A stretch of DNA of 64,000 nucleotides from Lytechinus variegatus (Eukaryota; Echinodermata; Echinoidea; Temnopleuroida; Toxopneustidae), in contig NC_054751.1 of NCBI RefSeq assembly GCF_018143015.1, positions 13,997,292 through 14,061,291 on the forward strand, written 5' to 3'. This document shows positions 55,471-64,000 of this stretch, one piece after another. The translations under genes and the position numbers were made by a program. Numbering within the stretch: position 1 is the first letter of the stretch; every line of letters starts with the position of its first letter. The notes below the pieces were generated by a model that did not search any database, was not told the DNA's origin, and saw nothing but the letters and a program-made list of their open reading frames with translations.

Positions 55471-58400
55471 GTTAGTATTCCAAGATGTTTTATTTGGTGG
55501 ATATTTCATACATTATGTTGTCCCCACTTTTTCATTTAGTCCCATTTGTTTATATTTTTGTCATGTTACTGTTAGTCAGACTCAGAATCTATCGATTAAT
55601 ATTTTTTCAATCGATCTGCTGTTTCGTTTAGAAGACAAAATTTTGGTAGGGAATAGGTGTTTGGGTTGTTTCTTTTATTCTTTTGAAAAGTAAGTCTCCT
55701 GCTGAGTATCGTCGTAAAAGTGCCCAAAATATCGGACACTTAAATTGGACCCCCCAAAAAATACAAATCATTTTTTTGAATCAAATATAAAAAATCATTT
55801 GTATTTCCGTGGTATGATTGATGCACTCATCGTACGAACGAGGTTATAATGAAAATTTTAAAAAGGTAACAAAAATTGCCAATGTTTTGCCAATATTTTC
55901 ACTAATTGAGACCTTACCTTCAAGGAAAATAGTAAATACCATACTTTGACAATTTTGGATCACTCTTCTGTTGGTGATATCAGTTTTTCAATAGATCTAT
56001 ATTATTAATTAGATCTAGATATCGAGATATTCGACTGTGCGCAAAATTAGGTAACACGCGAATTAAGGTGACACAACCATACAAATGTTGAATATTAATG
56101 TCATAAAAAATAGAAATGAAAAAAAATTATTTGCTTACTACCAGAAGCTTGTTTTTTTTTGCTAAATATCTGATGCAGTTTCCAAATATCGGGCAAGTTA
56201 AGTTGTGCACCGCGATCAATTTTGGCAATTTAAATTTCACTCTAAACACCAAAATATTTCATTTATTTCAAATTCTCATTAAAAAACATACAACATACAA
56301 ATCAAAGAATACACTACATGTATATACAGATAAGGATACAAAAATAGAATAACAACAGAATAAATGAGAATATGAGGGAGCCAGCATAGGCCAAAGGCCT
56401 TTCTAAGGCTGGGCTCCCGAGACCATAATAAAATCATAATAATCGTAGATGGGAGAGAGAGAGAGAGAGAGAATGTAAAGTGTGTGGGAGTAAATGAGGC
56501 AATTATGACCTATAACTATAACTTTCAGATTTATATATAGGCATCAATAAGGAATTTTTTAAAGCTGTTTTTGAAGGAGGCAAGAGATGGGCATCTTTTT
56601 ATTTCTTTGGGTATTTTGTTCCATAACATAACTCCAGCATATTTAACAGAATTTCGAGAAGATTCATAATTTAACAAAGGTAAATATTAATCACTGGATT
56701 GTCTTGTTGAGTATGAATGGACATTTGCAGTTAATTTAAAATATTTTGTAAATATGGGAGGAAGCAACTGGTGCTCAAACATATACATAAAAGATGCTAT
56801 TTGTAAATTATAAATATCAAAAATCTTAAGTACTTTAAACTTATAGAACAAAGGTCCAGATGGTGTTCTAGGGTTGGAGTTATTAATTGCTCGTAATGCT
56901 CTCTTCTGTAAGATAAAGACTCTATTTAAATGTGTTTGAGCACAGCTACCCCATGTCATTGTGCAGTAAGATAAATGTGGTAAAATTGTTGCATTATAAA
57001 TATATAACAGAATTTGACGTGGTATGAAATGTCTTAATCTAAATATAACACCAATGGCACAAGATATTTTTTGTAAAATTACATTTACATGAGGAGACCA
57101 TGACAGGTTTTCATCTAGAGTGATTCCAAGAAAATTAAATGTAGAAACTTGTAATATGCTTTTATTGTTCATGAAGATATCACTGAGATTGTCAAGAAGT
57201 TTCTTATTTTTTGTTTTGAATATCATATAATTTGTCTTAGAAGAGTTAATTACCAACTTATTTACAAGGAACCACTCTTCGATCCTAGGTATTTCTACAT
57301 TCAGGATAGAATTTAAATCAACAATACTTTTACCTGACAAAAAAAAACTTGTATCATCCGCAAAAATAATAGGGCACGCCTGTGTCTATTTGCAGTAATT
57401 GTGAATTTATACCATTGATGGATACAAACTGTTGTCTGTTACTCAAATTACTCTTAAACCATTCTAAAAAAGTACCTCTTATACCATAATGATGAAGTTT
57501 ATATAACAGAATTTTGTGATTTATTGAGTCAAAAAATAATTGCTTGATTGTTGAGAAAATTATTACTATTAATAATTTTGATATAGAAATCGGTAAATAA
57601 TAACTATTTACTTAACAAATGGACCTCTTTCGGCTCTAAACGTTGGACGTCTTCGCTCAGCTGCATGCAACTTCGTTCTGATAACAGCAAATCCATTTCA
57701 GTCAGCCGATATGTCTGATGCTTGGGTTAGTGCCATATTTGGAAGGGTGTTGAATTTCCTGCCGTGGTGAACCCCTGCGATGGTCATTATAGATTTTCTT
57801 GCGATAGATCGAACACGTGCGATCTCGGCAGTGATATTTCCGGCAGAAATCACTTCGTTATGATATTTTTGGGGGGGCCATTGGTCTTTTGGTGTCTATA
57901 ATTATCAAGGGTCATAAGAATCTTTGGAAGTCAAAATCATGGGTTTAACCGAGTCTTGAGGACTCCATGATGATTTTTTTTTTTTTTACATTTCTTCATC
58001 ATGGATTCTTGAATCCCAAGCCATATGTATAAGAGACACATGTACACAAAGATGGATTTCTCTAGGAAATCCAGAGTTAGAGGGTGAAATTGGTTTGTAT
58101 GGTCGAATTTTATTTATCTATATGAACCTTCAGGCGCCTAATGTGTATAATGGGATAAAAATTATCACTATAAATGGTAAAAATGAGGTTTCTTACCAGA
58201 CCCGATCTCCCGTAGATCCCTCGATTCGTTTGTCAACAAAGCAAAGACAATTGGCCTGACCCTTGAACTGCTTTGTGATGATGTACATCCAAGAAGCAAT
58301 GCCGTTTTGAAGAACAATTTATAGATAAAAATTAGTATTTTTAATTATTTTGTTTAAATTTTTAATATGTTATTAGTGTCATTAAAGTATGATCTGGGGA

Positions 58401-61400
58401 TCTAAAACATTCTAGATCATTAACCAAGAAGAAAATACCATTTGTGACTTTGGATTCAGAAACCAATTGATGTACGGGCTATAGCCCCTCTATGATTGAC
58501 CCAACATCTTAATTATTGACATGTGCTTAGTAAATTTATTGAAGCTATCTGAACCGACCTGTATGAAAGATGGCGGCTTATGTTCATTGTTGGAAAATGT
58601 AAGGTGGTTCATATGGGAAAGAAAAATCTCCATAATAATTACATTATGAATAGAGAGGAGTTGAAGCCTGACAAGAGTAAAAAAGGCATTGGAGTAATTA
58701 TTGTTGGGGAATTAAATTGCCACCATCATGTGGCAAAGAAAGCAAATCAAATTTTTGGAATGATTAAGATAACATTTCAGAAATTCAGAGAATATCAAAG
58801 GAAATGCTTTCCATTTTGTTCACCACACTTGTACATGTACGACATCATCTTGAATATAGTAACATTCTGTGGAATTTGCAGTGTAAGATGGACTCGGATG
58901 AAGTTGAAAGGGTTCACGGTAGAGCAACAAATTGCAGAAACAATGACATGTCCCTTGAATACGAGTAACTCTCTACATGTACAACCAGCTGTGAAAAAAC
59001 TAAAAACTAAGATGTATGAAATATCTTTCTTTGTATTTTCAGATGAAGATGGTGAAGCGGATAGCTTCTTGGGGCAGAATGATCCTCCAGATCTCCAAGT
59101 AGGGGCTCCACCCCCACCCTCAAACCAACAAGCCACACCCTCAACATTCTCCTACTTCCAGCAACAGCAGCAGACCTCAGGCTCTGCCCCATCAGACCCA
59201 TTTGCAGGAATATCCTCACAGGGTCAGACATCCTTTGCCTCACCCTTGCCTCAACCTGCCCCACTGACAGGTCCTGCAGCTGTGCCAACTTATGCACCAA
59301 CAAACCAGTTTGGGTCACCGCCTTCAGTGCAGGCCCCACCCCAGGCAGTGCCGTTCACATCAGCTCAGAATATACCCCCTCAGCCTCGTGGAGTACACTT
59401 TCAAGATGAGCCCCCTCCAGGTATGCCCTCATATTTCCCCATCTATTCAAAGAGCTTAAAACTATATTTTTATATGCATAAAGGAAATGTGGCCTCCTTT
59501 TGAAATCTGTCGCCTCTCTTCTCTTAGGCGTGCTCACTTTGTGTACAAAGACAATAGGAGTGATGTCACAAGGGCAGTAGAAGGACATCACCAACACTGA
59601 CAAAATAAATGGCAGTGAATGGGCGGGTGACCTACTTCGTGATAATGCCAAAAAATTGATTATTTGCATCCTCTTGCATTAAATTTCTCTGTGTCACATG
59701 TTGAATACAGTAGAACCTTACTTGATGTTAAATGTACAAAGATAAGAATAGATGTATTCATAAGCAAGTGGCCATTATGGGCAGATTTCCTAGTAAATTT
59801 ATGTTTCATTGCTTGACCTTTCTCAAATGATTGAATGAGATCAGTAGTAAATAGGACTATGACTTTCAATAGATGATTTTCTAACTGTGTAATAAACTTG
59901 TATTATAAAAGGGATACCGTTGAACTCATTTAATTTGCTCAAACCACAAAAGTAACTTCCAACACTAAATACTATGTAAGTATTGTTGAAAAATTTACCT
60001 TTAGCTATTCAAAAGAGTATGAAAAAAAATCTCCTTTTGTGTTCACAAACATTGTAGAAATTATTGAACAACATAATTTTTTTTTACTGGATTCAATTTT
60101 CATGTAGAATTTTATTTTATCAATGTAATATTTTTCTTAATGCACTTTTTCAAACACGCAGGCCCACCTCCTCAAGTCACCAGCTATTCCCCTAGTGCTC
60201 CTCCTCCAACTGGTGTTCTTCCACCAAGTGCCACCCCTCCCTCTGGACAACCTGGTGCAAGGTTTGGTATTAAAGGGTACCAACACAAGCCCATGGCACA
60301 CCCAATAGGGGGTGTGACTCCAGCAAGTGGGCCCTTACCCCCGGGCATTTTGGCGCCGCCTCCAAAATTACAACAGGTACGGGTTATTTCAAGAATTTGT
60401 TTACATTAATTTTTTTTCTTTTAACGTGTCATGGTGTTTTGTAGTTTTAGTAATTTTGATTCAATGTTTTGTTTGCTCATGTTATTACACTATTTATTTA
60501 AATCAACTTGTTGATGAACTTGGCCTTTGATGAATTATTATTTTAAAAAGGCTTTTCTTAAATTTTATGTACAAGAAAATGTTACAGCAACCAACTGACT
60601 AAATGATGGTTAGAAATAATAATGATATAAAGAATAGCTGAAGTTATGAAGCACTTTTTGCCTGAGGATACAAAGCGCTGCTATTATCCCGGCTTTAGCC
60701 TGACTGCTAAGAAAGCATGGATGCTTGTTAAGAAGTAAACAGAGGTTCAACAGATTATTACGTGCCCTTTCCAAGGGAGCTGGTAATGAAGATAAATGAT
60801 TTTACCAAATGGCACAAGGATTATGAGACCACCAATCTACTGACTGAGTTGTCATTCTTCTTAAATATTTCCTTCCCAGTATGATGCAAGCAAACCACCT
60901 CCCACATCAGCAGAGGTCCAGCAGCAGACACAATCCACCCTGGGAGGATCCCCTAGGTCCGGGGCTGCTTACCAGACCATCCAACCCCATTGGTTCTACT
61001 GTAAGGAGATGGAGAAAAGAAACATCTGGGTACCATTCAGCATCATTGATTCTATCAAACTGGAAGAGGCCATGCTTAGAGGTATGCAGTCGAAGGGTAT
61101 ATGCCGAAGGACGGCACTTGCAACATGATCCATTTGTAATCTGTTTGCGATCTATTGACAATTTGAATGTGGGGAAAAAATTGTTGAAGCATTTGTTATG
61201 AACATTCAAACCCTTTGAAATGTTAATGATCAAAGTTCCTGATAGAGGTATGAATATTAGAATTGTAATTCCAAGCTGTTGTGAGTCTCCCTGTCATATT
61301 GCAGTCTTCTCTGTGATTTTATGCTGTATTGGAATCTACTACCACAAGGCACGCACTAAAGCAGAATTTTGATTTTTTTTTTTATTGCCGTCCTTAATCT

Positions 61401-63672
61401 GGACATTAAATGAGATCATTTTACTTTTCAAACTGTTTGAGTTCAAAATGTGATTTATTCAAAGATCGATCGTACTTGTATAATGTGTAGTAGACTTTAC
61501 ATGTAGTCTTATTTTTTGGCATGGGTAGAAGAGTTTGAAACTTGTCTGAGAATTAATACTAGCAAAAAAGGATGTGACGTCTAATTTCTTATGATTTTTT
61601 TTCAAATATTTGGAGACATATCACACAAAGTATGTAAACAAACATGCATGATATGCTTTAAGTCTTTAAAAAGGGTCCATGACGCATTGTTAGAAATCCT
61701 CATTTTGTACATTTCAGTGTTATGCTAGCTTAATTTTCCTTGTACTTTCCGAATTAGTGGAAGTTTTAGCGAAAATTATTTAAGGTTGACTTGGTACATG
61801 ATATAAGATTTGAATTCTGGCAAAAATTATTATTTACCTTAAAAATGTATGTTTCCAATATGTATTGTGACCAGCATCTTCACATTTTAACTAATTTTAA
61901 CATTTAATCATAACTAGTACACTGCATTTATCATGTTTTCATCATTTGTCCTTGTTCTTTTTATCCTCTAGCACAAACTTCATCAGAAAGCAACATAATC
62001 ATCTCCACGAATGGAGGGCGCTATGACGTGAGTCTGTCTGAGCGATTGCGGTTTGCCATCTACTGGGATGAGAAGCCTTCACAGGTCAGGAGATGTACAT
62101 GGTTCTACAAGAGCGACAGTGAAAACAGATTCATTCCATATGAAGAACAGATGGCTAATATGCTTGAGGTAAGCATTTGATTTCATTGGTTTATGCTACA
62201 GTCACTACAATAAAACCGACTCCAAACCGACCAATGGTATGTCAATGTAATATCTTTTGTTGATCTGGAGTTGTTTTCATCGGTGTGACAGGGCATTAAA
62301 GGTAAGGAAAAGTTTTGCGAAAATGGAAATAATCATTGTAATCTATCAAACGCTTTCCTTGATAAGTAGGAAGAATGTCATGAATTAGTCTTAAGGCCAA
62401 AAAAATAGTTTCAATTTATTTTCCTGTAATTTTATGTTCAGCCATGGGTCATTCATGTTATGATTTGTTTTTTTCTTTTTGACTATTACAATATTGTAGA
62501 TACAGGTTTTAGGGATATCTTGGGATATGACTATCAAATTAGAGGCATATGGCCTTCAGATGGACAGAAATGTGTCAATGTTCACTCTTTATTTTACATA
62601 TAAATGATATTGATTTTGTATCAAAGAAAACTTTGAATAATTTCTGAATACCCATCTAATTTCAGGAAGAATACCGGACCGCAACACTTCAGAACCAATG
62701 GCACCGGAGACTGGAGCTCTCCGATGGTGAGACCATCATCATGCACAACGCCAACGTCATTGTCCACTTCCGACCCTCGGCCAGGCCGGACGAGTGGGGT
62801 GCATCACCGGACACTCAGATGAGACCCAGGGTGGTCAAGAGAGGTGTTGATGATATCGACAGCATCCAACAGGGTCAGTTTTATTACCTTTCTTTCCAGA
62901 AGAGTCTGTATGTATTGCATTTTATCCCTTTGATGTGATAATAAAATTTCTTAATAAAAGTACACTTTACACCAAACATGGTGTAAAGTTCATAATTAGC
63001 AGTTTGCCAGTTTATAATTAGCAGATATGTTGGAGGGAGGGTTAATGTGTTTGTGTGTCAGTAATCTAATCAATTAGTTTTTACAGATGTGTATCAATAT
63101 ACATATATTTATATATGTGACCTTTTACGTCAACATCTGAACGAAGTGACCAGGGGGGCATTTCCCAAAGATTTAAGTATGACTTGAAGTCGCCCTTAAA
63201 AGCCTCGTTGGGTAAGGTATAAAAGGCATGACCGCATTGATCAGATCATGCGAAGAGAACGCGCACAATAAGATTGCGTGTTGCATATCTTGTACGCGTC
63301 GTTATTTAAGTGCGACCTAACTAGTCATGCTTAAATCTTTGTGAAACACCCCCCAGGGATAAAAAAAACTTCCCACATAAACCTTGTATTACTGGACATG
63401 CTGCAGCAGCCACTTTGAATACATCAACCTTGTTTGCCTCAGGAATAGTTCACTCTTTTGTATCCTATTAGTGGTGTATATGCTAATCCCTACTTTATTT
63501 TTTCTTACTTTCCTTTAAATGAGTGGTATTGAAAAACAAAACATATACTTTAATTCTTAAAATTTTTCATATTTACTCATAGGAGAGCCAAGTCAAGTGG
63601 ACCATCTAGTCTTTGTAATCCATGGCATTGGACCAGTGTGTGATCTAAGATTTAGAACCATCACAGAATGTG
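55356..63672 (+). CDS. SEC23-interacting protein (partial, exons 1-7)
   Basis: Exons 55356-55470, 59043-59420, 60162-60376, 60880-61081, 61972-62168, 62666-62873 and 63583-63672 join in frame to 468 residues. The gene continues past the window. Residues 1-235 form a Pro/Gln/Ser-rich N-terminal region with DSFLGQ and FSYF motifs like those of vertebrate SEC23IP (Sec23-binding region). A WWE-type domain follows, with [41 protein letters not shown] and [19 protein letters not shown]. Then come RPRVVKRG and [20 protein letters not shown], the start of the DDHD/PA-PLA1-like region. The lipase serine motif, SAM and DDHD segments lie downstream. The product acts at ER exit sites with [18 protein letters not shown] and the Pro-rich N-terminus favour SEC23IP over DDHD2, as does the MCMBP neighbour. 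Confidence 0.95.
56270..57534 (-). mobile_element. 5'-truncated CR1/jockey-like non-LTR retrotransposon with internal deletion
   Basis: The minus strand in SEC23IP intron 1 reads [20 protein letters not shown] then [13 protein letters not shown]. It then jumps into a different frame at [15 protein letters not shown] (near 57370). The reverse-transcriptase segment between GVP and the FADD box has been lost, which breaks the protein. A 217-codon frame (56687-57340) follows with [16 protein letters not shown] and [12 protein letters not shown]. The 3' UTR includes a GGGAGCC...GGGCTCCC stem (56376-56418). Dead copy, antisense to SEC23IP. Confidence 0.85.
57535..58570 (+). other. SEC23IP intron 1, central part
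   Basis: AT-rich sequence with a poly-T run (57968-57985). No exon and no recognised element. Confidence 0.5.
58580..58990 (+). pseudogene. Degenerate reverse-transcriptase fragment just upstream of SEC23IP exon 2
   Basis: Reads [20 protein letters not shown], then [20 protein letters not shown] and [14 protein letters not shown]. This matches the usual C-terminal thumb pattern of non-LTR reverse transcriptases (GKCKVMHIG...DLGVII...H...KANQ.LGMI). Downstream it decays. The frame remains open through the splice acceptor into exon 2. Confidence 0.7.
59043..59420 (+). CDS. SEC23IP exon 2
   Basis: The acceptor is TATTTTCAG. Encodes [14 protein letters not shown] then Pro/Gln/Ser-rich sequence with ATPSTFSYF and SDPFAGIS. 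The donor is CCAG then GTATGC. Confidence 0.92.
60162..60376 (+). CDS. SEC23IP exon 3
   Basis: The acceptor is ACACGCAG. Pro-rich segment ending LAPPPKLQQ. The donor is CAG then GTACGG. Confidence 0.88.
60690..60840 (-). mobile_element. tRNA-derived SINE, copy 3 (body only)
   Basis: Within SEC23IP intron 3. The minus strand reads GTGCCATTTGGTAAAATCAT, TTACCAGCTCCCTTGGAAAG and CATGCTTTCTTAGCAGTCAG, matching the bodies at 3160 and 16975. The tRNA head is not recognisable. Confidence 0.7.
60880..61081 (+). CDS. SEC23IP exon 4
   Basis: The acceptor is CCTTCCCAG. Encodes [16 protein letters not shown] then [20 protein letters not shown] and [16 protein letters not shown], the first half of the WWE domain. 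Confidence 0.94.
61972..62168 (+). CDS. SEC23IP exon 5
   Basis: The acceptor is ATCCTCTAG. Encodes [40 protein letters not shown] and [14 protein letters not shown]. The donor is GTAAGC. Confidence 0.96.
62666..62873 (+). CDS. SEC23IP exon 6
   Basis: The acceptor is AATTTCAG. Encodes [31 protein letters not shown] and [17 protein letters not shown]. The donor is AGG then GTCAGT. Confidence 0.96.
63117..63152 (+). mobile_element. Orphan tail of the 7SL-like SINE
   Basis: TGACCTTTTACGTCAACATC plus TGAACGAAGTGACCAGG matches the tail of the SINE at 23071-23193 with a few changes. The 7SL-like head is replaced by the adjoining MITE. Confidence 0.5.
63153..63357. mobile_element. MITE with GGGGGGCATTTCCCAAAG ends, SEC23IP intron 6
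   Basis: The left end GGGGGCATTTCCCAAAGATT with TAAGTATGACTTG and the right end TAGTCATGCTTAAATCTTTG with TGAAACACCCCCC are inverted. The interior contains GCATGACCGCATTGATCAGA. No coding capacity. Confidence 0.8.
63583..63672 (+). CDS. SEC23IP exon 7
   Basis: The acceptor is ACTCATAG. Encodes [20 protein letters not shown] and [10 protein letters not shown], the first segment of the phospholipase-like fold. The donor is GTAAGT. The next exon is outside the window. Confidence 0.96.
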
Positions 63673-64000
63673 GTAAGTCCTGAATCAGGTTTGAATTTAT
63701 CCTTAACCTGTTGGAAACAGGCTTATTATTCTCCATTTATAGCACACATTTTCCATGTAAACACCTGCCCGCAAATTTCAGTCTCCATCTCCAATGTGTT
63801 TAATTGATTTTGAAACCTAGTCACTGATAGTCAGTTGGTAAAGCATAGGTCAAATTGTTTCTTTTTCCGTGATCAAAACCAAGTCAATTGAGGTGTTTCC
63901 TGTAATGCAATAATCCTAATTACTTATTTCTCAGATAGGATGTCAAGACATTCAGTCTTTGGATTTATCAATAAAAAGGTGATTGATTTTATTTAAAAGA

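Overview
The window is eukaryotic, intron-rich, AT-rich DNA from a deuterostome. A sea urchin or another echinoderm is the best guess. This is an inference from the gene content and from the many small interspersed foldback repeats, and no species marker was identified. There are no operons, rRNA genes or CRISPR arrays.

Left third (1-14300): no convincing protein gene. It is a mosaic of tRNA-derived SINEs, miniature inverted-repeat elements (MITEs), retrotransposon 3' tails, simple repeats and a 1.5 kb terminal-inverted-repeat element filled with a 21-bp minisatellite. About 9590-9970 is complex, repeat-free sequence and a candidate distal enhancer.

14300-25280, plus strand: a bHLH transcription-factor gene. 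A candidate promoter and 5' UTR exon lie near 14330-14763. Three coding exons (19029-19633, 21377-21602, 24716-24982) splice in frame to a 365-residue protein. It has a Gln/His-rich N-terminus, one bHLH domain split by an intron in its basic region, and a polyGln C-terminus. Its introns hold several repeat families and candidate regulatory blocks. A 0.74 kb tandem duplication follows the gene.

26835-42860: gene-poor and dominated by foldback DNA. The largest unit is a ~5.95 kb element (28744-34693) with ~1.4 kb near-identical inverted arms, an 8-bp target-site duplication, and a loop carrying a TTAA-flanked MITE that itself contains a retroposon tail. A second inverted-arm structure (37317-40648) encloses ~2 kb of CTAT-type simple repeats.

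42860-64000: a conserved head-to-head gene pair. MCMBP (MCM complex-binding protein) is complete on the minus strand in 14 coding exons (54978 down to 43446). The exons join in frame to 646 residues, against 642 in human. SEC23IP (COPII-associated DDHD protein) starts 377 bp away on the plus strand. Seven of its exons (55356-63672, 468 residues, through the start of the phospholipase-like region) are present before the window ends. The same divergent pair exists in human at 10q26, so the short shared promoter, with two E2F-type sites and a DR1 nuclear-receptor site, looks like an ancient bidirectional unit. Introns of both genes hold MITEs, SINEs, minisatellites and broken reverse-transcriptase fragments. 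Some of these abut splice sites or keep an open frame into an exon.
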